From an uncultured Lachnospiraceae bacterium (GTDB lineage Bacteria > Bacillota > Clostridia > Lachnospirales > Lachnospiraceae): DNA of 64,000 nt. A program made the position numbers and the translations under genes. The stretch covers positions 1-64,000 of the forward strand of contig CANQYY010000005.1 of the NCBI GenBank assembly GCA_947628225.1, in the 5' to 3' direction. A model generated the notes under the pieces. It was not told the origin of the DNA and did not search any database. It saw only the letters and a list, made by a program, of their open reading frames with translations. Shown piece by piece: positions 34,169 to 46,286 of this stretch; within the stretch, counting starts at the first letter, position 1, and each line of letters begins with the position of its first letter.

Positions 34169-35878
34169 ATGAACAAAAGAAAGAATGTAGTGCTCACTGC
34201 CGCCATACTGGCCGGCGTGCTGGTGCTTATCCTGATCGGCGCAGCAGTTTATAAGTATCTGGCGCCCAGCAGCGCCAAAAAGGATTTACGGTCGGTATAC
34301 AATCTGAAAGAAAACGAAATTGCCTTGATTTCGGATAATCAGGTATTGAAGGAAAAAGGGAAGAAGATAGGCGGACAATTTTATGTGCCGGCAGCGGTAG
34401 CGACACAGTATATGGATGAACGGATTTTTGTGGACGACAAAGAAAAAACTCTTTCTTATGTTACCGGGGAGGGTGTGATCACAGCGACACCGGATACGCA
34501 GGATTATCTTCTTGGAAAAGAAAAAAAGAAAGCAGAGGTACCGATTCTTAGCGGGCAGAAAGACGGTTTATATGTATCTATGGATTTCATCCAAAGCGTT
34601 ACCTCCTGTTATCATAAGGAATATAACGAACCGGAGCGTATTGTCATTTTTTCCGACAGGGAAAAGAAGTACCTTTTTGCCTCAACAACGGAAGATGTCC
34701 GGGTGCGGACGGGGCCAAACAAAAAATATGATTATCTCATCGAGCTTCCGGAGGGCACACAGGTTATTGTGAATGAAGAAGTAAAGCAGGAAAACGAATA
34801 CCAGTCGATTTGCACACTGGATGGCATAACCGGGTATGTTCCGGCGGAGAGCATCCAGAATTCTGGGAAGCAGACGTGGAAATTTGAAAAAACGCCATCC
34901 TCACTGGAGCAGGAGAAACTGGGGAAGACGGTCTGCCTTGGCTGGCACCAGATGACAAATTCCACCGGCAGCGCGGCGCTCCCGGCAAGCGTCGGCTGGA
35001 GTTCAAAAATGAACGTGATTTCTCCGACATGGTTTGCTTTAAGCGACAACAAGGGGAATTTCTCCTCTCTCGCCAATACCGCATATGTATCGGCGGCGCA
35101 TGCGAAGGGACTTCAGGTCTGGGGGCTGATAAATGATTTTGGAAAAAAAATAAAGCTGGATAAAGTACTGGGACGGACCTCTGTCCGGACGAAGTTAGTC
35201 AATGCGCTGGTGGCGGCGGCGATTCAGTATGATCTGGATGGAATTAATATTGATTTTGAAAATGTGAAAAAGAATGTGGCGCCGGCGTATTTAGAGTTTT
35301 TGCGTGAGCTTACCGTAAAATGCCATGCAAATGACCTGATCGTGTCGGTGGACAATTATACCCCGGCAAGCTACAATGCTTACTACAATCTGGAAGAACA
35401 GGGACGTATTGTGGACTATGTGATATTGATGGCATATGATGAGCATCATCAGGGCGATGATGAGAGCGGGCCTGTTTCCTCCCTGGTTTTTGTGGAAAAC
35501 GGGGTGGAGAGCATGATGAGAAAAGTGCCAAAAGAGCGTGTTATCGTAGCTCTGCCGTTTTATACAAGATTGTGGAAGGAAACGAAGAAAAAGACCGGCG
35601 CGGTAAAGGCGGCTTCTCAGGGAGCTTACGGCATGAGCGGGGCAGAGAGTTTGGTGCATTCCCATGATGCCGTTCCGAAATGGGACGATGCCACAGGGTT
35701 ATATTTTGCCCAATGGCGCTCAGGAGGCGCAATCTATAAGATATGGCTGGAGGAGGAAACCTCGCTTCAGAAAAAACTGGAAATAGTGACGAAACGGAAG
35801 GCGGCCGGCGCGGCGTTTTGGAAGCTGGGCTTTGAGCGCGCCGTCACATGGAATACAGTGGATGAGGCGATTCAGTAA
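34169..35878 (+). CDS. membrane-anchored GH18 family glycosidase with SH3 domain
   Basis: A 569-residue cell-envelope enzyme. A membrane anchor spans about residues 8-30. Residues 45-160 look like a copper-amine-oxidase-type N-terminal domain, then an SH3b domain (about 170-230; VRVRTGPNKKYDYLIELPEGTQV). A glycoside hydrolase 18 barrel follows, with the DGINIDFE motif and catalytic Glu near residue 364. Such proteins resemble spore cortex or cell-wall hydrolases of the YdhD/SleL type. AAAGGAGG precedes the start. A CwlD-like amidase gene lies next on the same strand. Confidence 0.88.
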   Translation: MNKRKNVVLTAAILAGVLVLILIGAAVYKYLAPSSAKKDLRSVYNLKENEIALISDNQVLKEKGKKIGGQFYVPAAVATQYMDERIFVDDKEKTLSYVTGEGVITATPDTQDYLLGKEKKKAEVPILSGQKDGLYVSMDFIQSVTSCYHKEYNEPERIVIFSDREKKYLFASTTEDVRVRTGPNKKYDYLIELPEGTQVIVNEEVKQENEYQSICTLDGITGYVPAESIQNSGKQTWKFEKTPSSLEQEKLGKTVCLGWHQMTNSTGSAALPASVGWSSKMNVISPTWFALSDNKGNFSSLANTAYVSAAHAKGLQVWGLINDFGKKIKLDKVLGRTSVRTKLVNALVAAAIQYDLDGINIDFENVKKNVAPAYLEFLRELTVKCHANDLIVSVDNYTPASYNAYYNLEEQGRIVDYVILMAYDEHHQGDDESGPVSSLVFVENGVESMMRKVPKERVIVALPFYTRLWKETKKKTGAVKAASQGAYGMSGAESLVHSHDAVPKWDDATGLYFAQWRSGGAIYKIWLEEETSLQKKLEIVTKRKAAGAAFWKLGFERAVTWNTVDEAIQ

Positions 35879-35945
35879 TCCGGCGGCAGACAAATCGGAT
35901 ATCCGGAATAAAGGACAACATTTCCGGCATATGTTGTTGTGAGAG

Positions 35946-36662
35946 ATGAGCGCCGGAAGTGATGCTGTGAGAAAATATAAGAAAGAAATAGCGGCCGGCG
36001 GCCTGGTAGTAGCCGCCGCTGCTATTTTTCTATTTGCCAAAGGAAGAACGGGAGAATTGCCTGCTTTAAATATAACAGCCCCGGGAACAAAAGCGGTTGT
36101 AGTAGTAGACGCCGGGCACGGCGGTTTTGATCCCGGGAAAGTAGGGACAAGGAATACTCTGGAAAAGGATATTAATCTTGCCATTGCGAAAAAGGTAGAA
36201 AAAAAGCTGAAGGACAGCGGTTATCAGGTTTATATGACCAGGACGGAGGACAAAGCGCTGTGTCTGGAGAGTGATACCTCTAAAAAAAGGACGGATTTAA
36301 AAAACCGGGTGGAGATGATTAACCGGACAAAGCCGGCGTTGGCAGTGAGTATTCATCAAAACAGTTATTCCGCCGGAACCAGCGGAGCTCAGGTATTCTA
36401 TTGCAAAAATTCGGAGGAAGGGAAAAAACTGGGAAACGTGTTACAAAATACAATACGGGATGTGATAGGGGATGGCAATCACCGGGTAGAGAAAGGAAAC
36501 GACAGTTATTATATGCTGCGGAAGGTATCCTGTCCTTTTGCCATTGTAGAATGCGGCTTTTTGTCCAATCCCAATGAAGAGGCTTTACTGTGCGAGGAAA
36601 AATATCAGCAAAAAATGGCGTCAGGAATTTGCGAAGGAATTGAAAATTTCTTGTATAAATAA
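35946..36662 (+). CDS. cwlD: N-acetylmuramoyl-L-alanine amidase, CwlD-like
   Basis: A 238-residue amidase 3 family enzyme that removes peptide side chains from muramic acid. One N-terminal membrane segment acts as signal or anchor. Zinc-binding features are DAGHGGFDPG, E in TLEKDINLAI, and SIHQNSY; the catalytic Glu is in FAIVECGFLSN. CwlD is the form needed to make muramic-delta-lactam in spore cortex, so this supports a spore-forming host. ATG at 35946 or GTG at 35967 could be the start; both ribosome sites are weak. Confidence 0.85.
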   Translation: MSAGSDAVRKYKKEIAAGGLVVAAAAIFLFAKGRTGELPALNITAPGTKAVVVVDAGHGGFDPGKVGTRNTLEKDINLAIAKKVEKKLKDSGYQVYMTRTEDKALCLESDTSKKRTDLKNRVEMINRTKPALAVSIHQNSYSAGTSGAQVFYCKNSEEGKKLGNVLQNTIRDVIGDGNHRVEKGNDSYYMLRKVSCPFAIVECGFLSNPNEEALLCEEKYQQKMASGICEGIENFLYK

Positions 36663-36725
36663 CCATAATATGGTATGATAATCCTGTATGGAAACGGTTG
36701 GTATTTTGTATAGAAGGAATTGGCG

Positions 36726-37778
36726 ATGAAGACGGAATATATTAGCTGGAGCAGGGAAACAGGCTATAGGGAAAAGGAACTTTCACGGGCGGCTGACATA
36801 CTGCGCTCAGGCGGTCTGGTAGCCTTTCCCACCGAAACGGTATATGGTCTGGGAGGGAATGGACTGTTACCGGAAGCCTCTCTGAAAATATACGAGGCGA
36901 AAGGCCGTCCCAGCGACAATCCTCTTATACTCCATATCAGCAGGGAAGAAGAATTGTACCGTATCGCAAAATGCGTTTCCGAAAAGGCGAAAATGCTGAT
37001 GAGGGCATTCTGGCCGGGGCCTATGACCCTGATCTTTGAAAAAGAGGAAGCGGTTCCCTATGAAACGACAGGGGGACTGGATACCGTAGCTGTCCGCATG
37101 CCTGCCCATGAGGGGGCAAGGCAGTTGATTTTCAGCGCCGGCGTGCCGATTGCGGCGCCAAGCGCAAACACCTCGGGAAGGCCAAGCCCTACTACGGCGG
37201 AACATGTGAGAGAGGATTTGGATGGCAGGATAGATATGGTGATTGACGGCGGCGCTGTGGGAATCGGTCTGGAGTCTACCATAATAGATTTGACCGCTGA
37301 GGTTCCGGTTATTCTGCGCCCGGGTTATATTACGCGGGATATGGCAGAACAGGTCGTTGGCGAAGTAATGACGGATCCGGGACTGGCGGGGAGTGATTCC
37401 GCTTTTCCTCCCAAGGCGCCCGGCATGAAGTACCGTCACTATGCACCGAAAGCACAGATGACAGTGTTTGAGGGGAATCTGGAAAAGGCAGTCCGGGAGA
37501 TTAAAAAGAGAGCGTTTCAATATCCGCAGGCGCAGGTGGGAATCTTAGCGTCAGAGGAAACGAAATCATATTATCCATATGGACAGGTTGTATCGGCAGG
37601 TTCCCGAAAAGACCATACGATAGGCAGGGGGCTGTATGATGCCCTGAGAAAATTTGACCGGCTGGGGGTAACCGTTATATTTTCCGAAAGTTTTTCTGGG
37701 GAGGAGAAAAGTGAAGCCATTATGAACCGGCTGTTGAAAGCAGCGGGTCAGAGGGTAGTTTCTCTGGAAGAAAAATGA
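36726..37778 (+). CDS. ywlC: threonylcarbamoyl-AMP synthase (Sua5/YwlC)
   Basis: A 350-residue enzyme making threonylcarbamoyl-AMP for the t6A modification of tRNAs reading ANN codons. Residues 20-205 form the YrdC domain (GGLVAFPTETVYGLGGNG; KGRPSDNPLILHI; SANTSGRPSPTTAEHV), and the C-terminal part is the Sua5 domain (PGMKYRHYAPKAQM). AAGGAA precedes ATG at 36726; a TTG two codons earlier is less likely. Its order before a phosphatase-like gene and rpiB matches the ywlC-ywlE-ywlF neighbourhood known from Bacillus. Confidence 0.93.
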   Translation: MKTEYISWSRETGYREKELSRAADILRSGGLVAFPTETVYGLGGNGLLPEASLKIYEAKGRPSDNPLILHISREEELYRIAKCVSEKAKMLMRAFWPGPMTLIFEKEEAVPYETTGGLDTVAVRMPAHEGARQLIFSAGVPIAAPSANTSGRPSPTTAEHVREDLDGRIDMVIDGGAVGIGLESTIIDLTAEVPVILRPGYITRDMAEQVVGEVMTDPGLAGSDSAFPPKAPGMKYRHYAPKAQMTVFEGNLEKAVREIKKRAFQYPQAQVGILASEETKSYYPYGQVVSAGSRKDHTIGRGLYDALRKFDRLGVTVIFSESFSGEEKSEAIMNRLLKAAGQRVVSLEEK

Positions 37779-37793
37779 TTTGGAGGAGTATGT

Positions 37794-38243
37794 GTGTCGG
37801 ATTGGAATAAGGTTATTTTTGTAAGCAAAGAAAATGCAATATTAAGTCCCATGGCAGAATGGATTTTTAAAAGCATCCTGATGGATAAATCCAAGGAGAT
37901 CATATCCCGGGGACTGGTGGTGTTATTTCCGGAACCGAGGAATATGAAGGTGACGGATATTTTGATGAATCACGCAATACCATGCGAAGAGCAGACCTCG
38001 CAGGAATTTACAAAAGAGGATGTAGATGGGCAGACGCTGATTATTGCCCTCAATTTTCCCGAGAAGGTTAAGCTGGTGGAAGACTTTGGGCTGACGGAAA
38101 ACGTATATACCTTAAAGGAGTTTGTAGAGGAAGAGGGAGATGTGGCAGATCCCTACGGCGGGGAAGAACAGGACTATGAGGAGAGCTATATTGAGTTAAA
38201 GGATCTGCTTTACAAGATGAAAAAGAAATTGGGGTGGAATTAA
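37794..38243 (+). CDS. low-molecular-weight phosphatase homologue lacking catalytic Cys and Arg
   Basis: A 149-residue protein of the LMW tyrosine/arginine phosphatase fold, in the place where Bacillus has ywlE. The P-loop reads VIFVSKENAILSPMAE, while active members have VCxGNxCRSPMAE. The nucleophile Cys is therefore Ser11 and the phosphate-binding Arg is Leu17. The general-acid Asp119 survives in DPYGG, and the rest of the fold is intact, including the C-terminal helix. It should not catalyse the normal phosphatase reaction but may bind phosphoproteins or regulate. GGAGGAG supports GTG at 37794. The reading frame shows no sign of decay. Confidence 0.8.
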   Translation: MSDWNKVIFVSKENAILSPMAEWIFKSILMDKSKEIISRGLVVLFPEPRNMKVTDILMNHAIPCEEQTSQEFTKEDVDGQTLIIALNFPEKVKLVEDFGLTENVYTLKEFVEEEGDVADPYGGEEQDYEESYIELKDLLYKMKKKLGWN

Positions 38244-38277
38244 AAAAATACAGCAATCAATAGCAGGAGGAAAGACA

Positions 38278-38712
38278 ATGATAGCATTGGGCAGCGACCA
38301 GGCCGGTTATGAATTAAAACAAGTGATCAAGAAGCATTTAGAAGAGAGGGGTCTGGAATATAAGGATTATGGCAGTTACAGCCCGGATCCGGTGGATTAC
38401 CCGATATATGGGAAAAAAGTAGCGCATGCCATTGTGAACGGGGAGTGCGACAGGGGAATTTTGATTTGCGGAACCGGAATCGGGATCTCGATCGCGGCGA
38501 ATAAGGTTCCCGGAATCCGGGCGGCGCTGTGCAGCGACTGTTTTAGCGCAGAAGCGACAAGACTGCATAACGATGCCAATATTCTGGCGTTTGGCGCCAG
38601 AGTCGTAGGACCGGGGCTGGCAGAAAAAATTGTCGATACCTTTCTGGATACAGAATTTTCGGGGGCAGAACGGCATGCCCGCCGGGTAGCAATGCTGGAA
38701 GAAGAGGAGTAG
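38278..38712 (+). CDS. rpiB: ribose 5-phosphate isomerase B
   Basis: A 144-residue enzyme interconverting ribose 5-phosphate and ribulose 5-phosphate, also able to act on allose phosphate in some members. The start MIALGSDQAGYELK, the YGKKVAHAI segment and the ICGTGIGISIAANKVPGIRAAL loop with catalytic Cys/Thr are characteristic. AGGAGG precedes the start. It follows the phosphatase-like gene by 34 bases and precedes proC by six. Confidence 0.93.
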   Translation: MIALGSDQAGYELKQVIKKHLEERGLEYKDYGSYSPDPVDYPIYGKKVAHAIVNGECDRGILICGTGIGISIAANKVPGIRAALCSDCFSAEATRLHNDANILAFGARVVGPGLAEKIVDTFLDTEFSGAERHARRVAMLEEEE

Positions 38713-38718
38713 CAGAAA

Positions 38719-39510
38719 ATGTTGGGTGTTATTGGATGCGGCAACATGGCGCAGGCGATGTTGAAGGGGATAATAGAAAAGGGAATTTACCGCCGGGATG
38801 AAATCATTGTGTCCCGTCGGAGTAAAAAGGCTCTGGAGGAGATACAGAGCCGGTTAGGCGTGCAGATAACAACGGAAAATGAAGAAGCAGCCAAAAAGGC
38901 GGATGTATTGATATTAGCGGTAAAACCGTATCAGTTCCGTGAGGTGATCCCCGCTATCAGCGATGCAGTGACGGAGGATACCCTGGTTATTTCTATTGCC
39001 GCCGGGCAGACGATTGAGAATATCGAAAACTTATTTGGAAAAGCTGTCAAGATAGTGAGAACGATGCCGAACACGCCTGCTTTTGTGTCAGCAGGCGCAA
39101 CCGGTATGTGTTTTAATAAAAATGTTACGCAAAATGAGCAGGAAAAAGCAGTCGCGCTTTTTGAAAGTTTCGGCATCGCCACCGTAGTTTCAGAAGGCAT
39201 GATGGACACGGTAATTGGTGTCAGCGGCAGCTCTCCTGCTTATGTTTTTATGATGATTGAGGCAATGGCAGATGCAGCGGTGGCGGATGGGATGCCCAGA
39301 GAGCAGGCATATCGTCTGGCGGCTCAGAGTGTATACGGCAGCGCCAAAATGGTATTGGAAACAGGAAAACATCCGGGAGAATTAAAAGATATGGTATGTT
39401 CCCCGGGCGGAACAACCATTGAGGCAGTGCGGGTATTGGAAGAAAAAGGCCTGCGCAGCGCGGTAATAGAAGGACAGATGGCGTGTGTCAGGAAAGCGAG
39501 AGAACTGTGA
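38719..39510 (+). CDS. proC: pyrroline-5-carboxylate reductase
   Basis: A 263-residue enzyme for the last step of proline synthesis. The nucleotide-binding start MLGVIGCGNMAQAMLKGI, VLILAVKPYQF, RTMPNTPAFV, GVSGSSPAYVFMMIEAM and CSPGGTTIEAVRVLE are all family signatures. Length is normal. It is packed between rpiB and the ATP synthase operon; its stop overlaps the next start. Confidence 0.94.
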   Translation: MLGVIGCGNMAQAMLKGIIEKGIYRRDEIIVSRRSKKALEEIQSRLGVQITTENEEAAKKADVLILAVKPYQFREVIPAISDAVTEDTLVISIAAGQTIENIENLFGKAVKIVRTMPNTPAFVSAGATGMCFNKNVTQNEQEKAVALFESFGIATVVSEGMMDTVIGVSGSSPAYVFMMIEAMADAAVADGMPREQAYRLAAQSVYGSAKMVLETGKHPGELKDMVCSPGGTTIEAVRVLEEKGLRSAVIEGQMACVRKAREL

Positions 39511-39794
39511 AAAAAAGGGATGAGAAAAAGAATCGGCGGGAGATTATGCGCTCTCTTGCCATGTTGCTGCAAATTGGACTGTCCATGCTTATCTGTATGG
39601 GGATGAGCATGGCGATCGGCTATTATATTGACCGGTTATTTAAGACCAGATTTTGGATTATTGTTATGATGATAATCGGTATTTTGGCGGCTATGCGAAG
39701 TCTTCTTGTTCTGACAGGCAGATACAGGCCGGGAGAGTCAGAAAGGGAAACAGGGGAGAGCACACATGGAAACGGCGAAAAAAACTCTGATTGA
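39507..39794 (+). CDS. AtpZ/AtpI-like small membrane protein
   Basis: A 95-residue protein with two membrane helices (LAMLLQIGLSMLICMGMSMAIGYYIDRLF and FWIIVMMIIGILAAMRSLLVL), the layout of AtpZ/putative F0F1 ATP synthase assembly subunits. GTG at 39507 overlaps the proC stop. Such proteins are thought to help magnesium uptake or assembly of the c ring. It overlaps the next gene by 29 bases. Confidence 0.72.
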   Translation: MKKRDEKKNRREIMRSLAMLLQIGLSMLICMGMSMAIGYYIDRLFKTRFWIIVMMIIGILAAMRSLLVLTGRYRPGESERETGESTHGNGEKNSD

Positions 39795-40260
39795 GGTAAT
39801 AACCGGCATTTGGATTCTGGCAGGGATTGTCATTATCGCAGGAGTGTTCTGGGTATCGAATCCCGTTGCCTATGTACTCGGCGAGCTGGTGGGAAGCCTG
39901 ACTGCCTCTCTGATGATGCTTCATCTGTACCGCAGTCTGGACATCGAGATGGATTTGAAAAGAAAGAGCGCGGTCGCTCATTCCCGGATTATGTCGGTTG
40001 TCCGCAGCGTACTGGAAATTGCGGTGTTGGCGGGAAGCTTGTTTTTTTCTCATTGGATTTCGCCGGTCACGGTATTCGCCGGTTTGTTTTCCAGAAAAAT
40101 ATCTGCCGTCTGCGTACCGTTCATAAAACGCCGGAGAGAAAAACGGAAAAAAGATAATAACGCAGAAACTGAACCAGACCCTGGCATTTTAGATTCTAAG
40201 GACATGGGCATGGGAAATTCAAGGTCTGCATGTTATAAAAGTAAAGAGGAAAGGAGATGA
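39766..40260 (+). CDS. atpI: ATP synthase I-like membrane protein
   Basis: A 164-residue protein with about four membrane helices, at the position of AtpI ahead of subunit a. AtpI homologues assist c-ring assembly of Na+- and H+-type synthases. Its sequence is divergent and has a long polar C-terminal tail (KRRREKRKKDNNAETEPDP). It overlaps the preceding gene and ends four bases before atpB. Confidence 0.72.
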   Translation: METAKKTLIEVITGIWILAGIVIIAGVFWVSNPVAYVLGELVGSLTASLMMLHLYRSLDIEMDLKRKSAVAHSRIMSVVRSVLEIAVLAGSLFFSHWISPVTVFAGLFSRKISAVCVPFIKRRREKRKKDNNAETEPDPGILDSKDMGMGNSRSACYKSKEERR

Positions 40261-40264
40261 AAGC

Positions 40265-40969
40265 GTGGAAGGAGTTGATTTTTATATACATGGCTACCAG
40301 GAACTCGATTTTTTCGGAGCGACGGTGCGTATTACCACAAGCCATGTATGTCTTGCCATCGTTATGGCGGCGCTGATAATTTTTGCCGTCATAGCAAACC
40401 GGAGAATAAAAAAGGCAGATTATAAAAAGGCGCCAAGCGGTTTTTTAAATGTGCTGGAGTTACTGATTGAAACTCTTGACAAGCTGGTATATGACAATAT
40501 GGGCAGAGTGCTGGCGCCGAAATTCTGCAATTATATTGGCGCGGTATTTATGCTGATACTGACCTGTAATCTGTCCGGCCTGTTTGGACTCAGACCTCCG
40601 ACGGCAGATTACGGTGTGACGCTTCCACTGGCATTGATTACCTTTGTCATGATTCAGTATCAGGGCATCAAGTGGCAGAAGATGGGCAAGCTGAAGGGAT
40701 TGTTTGAGCCTATTTTTCTGTTTTTCCCGGTCAATGTCATCAGTGAGTTTGCGACGCCGGTTTCCTTATCACTCCGTTTGTTTGCCAATATTTTGTCAGG
40801 AACCATGATGATGGCGCTCATCTATGGCTTATTGCCGCCGGTAGCAGTATTGATCTGGCCGGCTGCGCTGCACGCTTATCTGGATGTATTTGCCGGTGCG
40901 TTGCAGGCATATGTATTTACCATGCTGACGATGGTATTTATTGCCAATGCGGCAGAGGTGGAAAATTAA
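40265..40969 (+). CDS. atpB: F0F1 ATP synthase subunit a
   Basis: A 234-residue membrane subunit that forms the ion half-channels with the c ring. Typical segments are LTCNLSGLFGLRPPT, the helix with the essential Arg (EFATPVSLSLRLFANILSG) and the C-terminal AYVFTMLTMVFIANA. GTG at 40265 follows AAAGGAGATG. First structural gene of the operon. Confidence 0.95.
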   Translation: MEGVDFYIHGYQELDFFGATVRITTSHVCLAIVMAALIIFAVIANRRIKKADYKKAPSGFLNVLELLIETLDKLVYDNMGRVLAPKFCNYIGAVFMLILTCNLSGLFGLRPPTADYGVTLPLALITFVMIQYQGIKWQKMGKLKGLFEPIFLFFPVNVISEFATPVSLSLRLFANILSGTMMMALIYGLLPPVAVLIWPAALHAYLDVFAGALQAYVFTMLTMVFIANAAEVEN

Positions 40970-40976
40970 AAAATAA

Positions 40977-41267
<291 letters not shown>

Positions 41268-41305
41268 GTCTATCCGTAAAAATTGTGAGAAAGGAGGGTT
41301 TGTAA

Positions 41306-41830
41306 GTGGCTGAATGGCTGAGAATTTTTGGGTTGGATGCCCAGACACTATTTGATACAGGCATTACATTGATTGCGATGCTGGTTCTCTTTATCCTGTT
41401 ATCCTATCTTTTATTTAATCCGGCAAGAAAGCTGATTCAGAAGAGAAAGGATTATATTCAGGGACAGTTGGATGAGGCCGCAGATGCAAAAAAAACGGCC
41501 CTTGATATGAAGGAAGAGTACAGCGGCAAACTGGCAAAGGTGGAAGATGAGTCGGCGGTACTTTTGGCAGCAGCCCGTAAAAAGGCGCAGTCCCGCGAAA
41601 ATGAAATTGTAGCGGAGGCGAAGGAGGAAGCAAACAGAATTGTTGCCCGCGCTGAAAAAGAAGTTGCGCTGGAAAAGGATAAAGTTCGTGATGAAATGAA
41701 ACAGGAGATGGTTCAGGTGGCTTCTCTTATGGCGGGTAAATTTGTAGCAGAATCCATGAGCGAAGAAACCCAGGAAAAACTCATTAACGATACTTTGAAA
41801 GAGATGGGTGATGAAACATGGCAAAATTAG
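41306..41830 (+). CDS. atpF: F0F1 ATP synthase subunit b
   Basis: A 174-residue peripheral stalk subunit with one N-terminal membrane helix (about residues 13-31) followed by a long charged coiled coil. AAGGAGGG precedes GTG at 41306. It overlaps atpH by 13 bases. Confidence 0.94.
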   Translation: MAEWLRIFGLDAQTLFDTGITLIAMLVLFILLSYLLFNPARKLIQKRKDYIQGQLDEAADAKKTALDMKEEYSGKLAKVEDESAVLLAAARKKAQSRENEIVAEAKEEANRIVARAEKEVALEKDKVRDEMKQEMVQVASLMAGKFVAESMSEETQEKLINDTLKEMGDETWQN

Positions 41831-42369
41831 TTTCAAAGGTGTATGGAGATGCTTTATTTTCTCTGGCGCTGGAGGAAAATAAGCTGGAATCCCTGTGGAA
41901 GGAAACTGCTCAGATGCAGCAGATTTTAAAGGAAAATCCGGAGTTTTTATCTGTGTTGCGCCATCCTGAGGTGCCTCAGAAGAAGAAAATTTCTGCTTTT
42001 GCTGAAGTCTTTGGGCAGGATGTGTCAAAGGAAATAATGGGGCTTTTAAATGTTATGGTTAAAAAAGGGCGAGTCAGGGAAATTCATTCCGTCTTGGAAT
42101 ATTTTGATACACAGGTAAAGGAATACTTAAAGATTGGCGTAGTAGAGGTCGCTACTCCGATGCCCTTATCGGAGGAGCAGAAAAAGCAGATAGAGAATAA
42201 ACTTCTTGAGGTTTCTGAATACGAAACAGTATCCGTGGATTACCGGATAGAGAAAAGCCTGTTAGGGGGTATTGTGATTCGTATCGGTAACCGTGTTCTT
42301 GACAACAGTATCCGCTCAAAGCTGGATCGGATGACAAGAGAATTGAGTAAAGTAAAACTGTCCTCGTAA
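41818..42369 (+). CDS. atpH: F0F1 ATP synthase subunit delta
   Basis: A 183-residue subunit linking the b stalk to the alpha3beta3 head. N-terminal helical domain KVYGDALFSLALEENKLE and C-terminal KSLLGGIVIRIGNRVLDNSIRSKLDRM are characteristic. Translationally coupled to atpF by a 13-base overlap. Confidence 0.94.
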   Translation: MAKLVSKVYGDALFSLALEENKLESLWKETAQMQQILKENPEFLSVLRHPEVPQKKKISAFAEVFGQDVSKEIMGLLNVMVKKGRVREIHSVLEYFDTQVKEYLKIGVVEVATPMPLSEEQKKQIENKLLEVSEYETVSVDYRIEKSLLGGIVIRIGNRVLDNSIRSKLDRMTRELSKVKLSS

Positions 42370-42408
42370 AGGAAAGGATGGTTTTAGGAAAGAAGGTGTG
42401 TTGGAAAC

Positions 42409-43923
42409 ATGAATTTGAAACCTGAAGAAATCAGTTCAGTGATTAAAGAAGAAATAAAGAAATATAGTTCAGAATTTGAAGTGGCAAATGTGGGAACCGT
42501 CATTCAGGTTGCAGACGGCATTGCCAGAATCCATGGACTGGAAAAGGCGATGCAGGGAGAACTGCTGGAATTTCCAAATGAAATATACGGCATGGTATTG
42601 AATCTGGAGGAAGATAATGTCGGCGCCGTTTTACTGGGAGATGCGACAAATATCAATGAAGGCGACATCGTAAAAACCACCGGGCGGGTAGCCACGGTTC
42701 CGGTAGGAGATGCTTTGTCCGGCAGAGTTGTGAATGCGCTGGGTCAGCCAATTGACGGCAAGGGGCCGATTAAGACAGAGAAACTCCGCCCCATTGAGAG
42801 AGTGGCATCCGGCGTTATTTCCCGTAAATCTGTAGATACTCCGCTTCAGACCGGTATTAAGGCGATTGACTCCATGGTGCCAATCGGAAGGGGCCAGCGT
42901 GAGTTGATTATTGGCGACCGCCAGACAGGTAAAACGGCGATTGCCATTGATACCATTATCAACCAGAAAGATCAGGATGTATTATGTATTTATGTGGCAA
43001 TCGGGCAGAAAGCATCTACCGTTGCCAATATTGTAAAAACTCTCGAAGAAAACGGAGCCATGGATTATACCACGGTAGTTGCAGCTACCGCCAGTGAGCT
43101 GGCGCCATTGCAGTATATTGCTCCGTATGCCGGATGTGCCATCGGAGAGGAATGGATGGAGCAGGGCAGGGATGTTTTGATTGTCTATGATGATTTGTCC
43201 AAACATGCGGCGGCTTACCGTACCCTTTCCCTTTTGCTCCGCAGACCGCCGGGACGGGAAGCGTATCCGGGCGATGTATTTTATCTGCACTCCAGATTGT
43301 TAGAGCGGGCTGCCCGTCTGGCGGATAACCTGGGAGGGGGTTCGCTGACAGCGCTGCCGATTATTGAAACTCAGGCAGGAGATGTATCGGCGTACATTCC
43401 CACCAATGTTATTTCCATTACAGACGGTCAGATCTATCTGGAAACCGAGATGTTTAATTCCGGGTTCCGTCCGGCGGTAAATCCGGGTCTGAGCGTGTCC
43501 CGCGTCGGCGGTTCCGCCCAGATCAAGGCGATGAAAAAAATAGCCGGGCCGATCCGTATCGGGCTTGCCCAGTATCGTGAATTGGCAGCATTTTCCCAGT
43601 TTGGCTCGGATCTGGATGCCGACACGAAACGCCAGTTAGACCAGGGCGAGAGAATCCGTGAGATACTGAAGCAGGGACAATATGCCCCGCTGCCGGTATG
43701 GTATCAGGTCGTTATTATTTATGCGGCAACAAAACAGTATCTGCTGGATATTCCGGTGGAGGATATTCTGAACTTCGAGAAAGGCCTGTTTGAATTCATG
43801 GAAACAAAGTATCCGGATATTCTTGCGGCTATCCGGGATGAAAAGGAGATCAGTGAGGCTACGGAAGCAAAACTGGTTAAGGCAATCGAAGAATACAAAA
43901 ACGTGTTTTTAAATGAAGAGTAG
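42409..43923 (+). CDS. atpA: F0F1 ATP synthase subunit alpha
   Basis: A 504-residue regulatory nucleotide-binding subunit. Walker [12 protein letters not shown], the alpha signature [14 protein letters not shown] and the arginine-finger neighbourhood are intact. Normal length; atpG starts 14 bases after its stop. Confidence 0.97.
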   Translation: MNLKPEEISSVIKEEIKKYSSEFEVANVGTVIQVADGIARIHGLEKAMQGELLEFPNEIYGMVLNLEEDNVGAVLLGDATNINEGDIVKTTGRVATVPVGDALSGRVVNALGQPIDGKGPIKTEKLRPIERVASGVISRKSVDTPLQTGIKAIDSMVPIGRGQRELIIGDRQTGKTAIAIDTIINQKDQDVLCIYVAIGQKASTVANIVKTLEENGAMDYTTVVAATASELAPLQYIAPYAGCAIGEEWMEQGRDVLIVYDDLSKHAAAYRTLSLLLRRPPGREAYPGDVFYLHSRLLERAARLADNLGGGSLTALPIIETQAGDVSAYIPTNVISITDGQIYLETEMFNSGFRPAVNPGLSVSRVGGSAQIKAMKKIAGPIRIGLAQYRELAAFSQFGSDLDADTKRQLDQGERIREILKQGQYAPLPVWYQVVIIYAATKQYLLDIPVEDILNFEKGLFEFMETKYPDILAAIRDEKEISEATEAKLVKAIEEYKNVFLNEE

Positions 43924-43937
43924 AGAGGTGTGATAAT

Positions 43938-46266
<2,329 letters not shown>

Positions 46267-46286
46267 AGAAAGGAAGTGGTTGCAGC

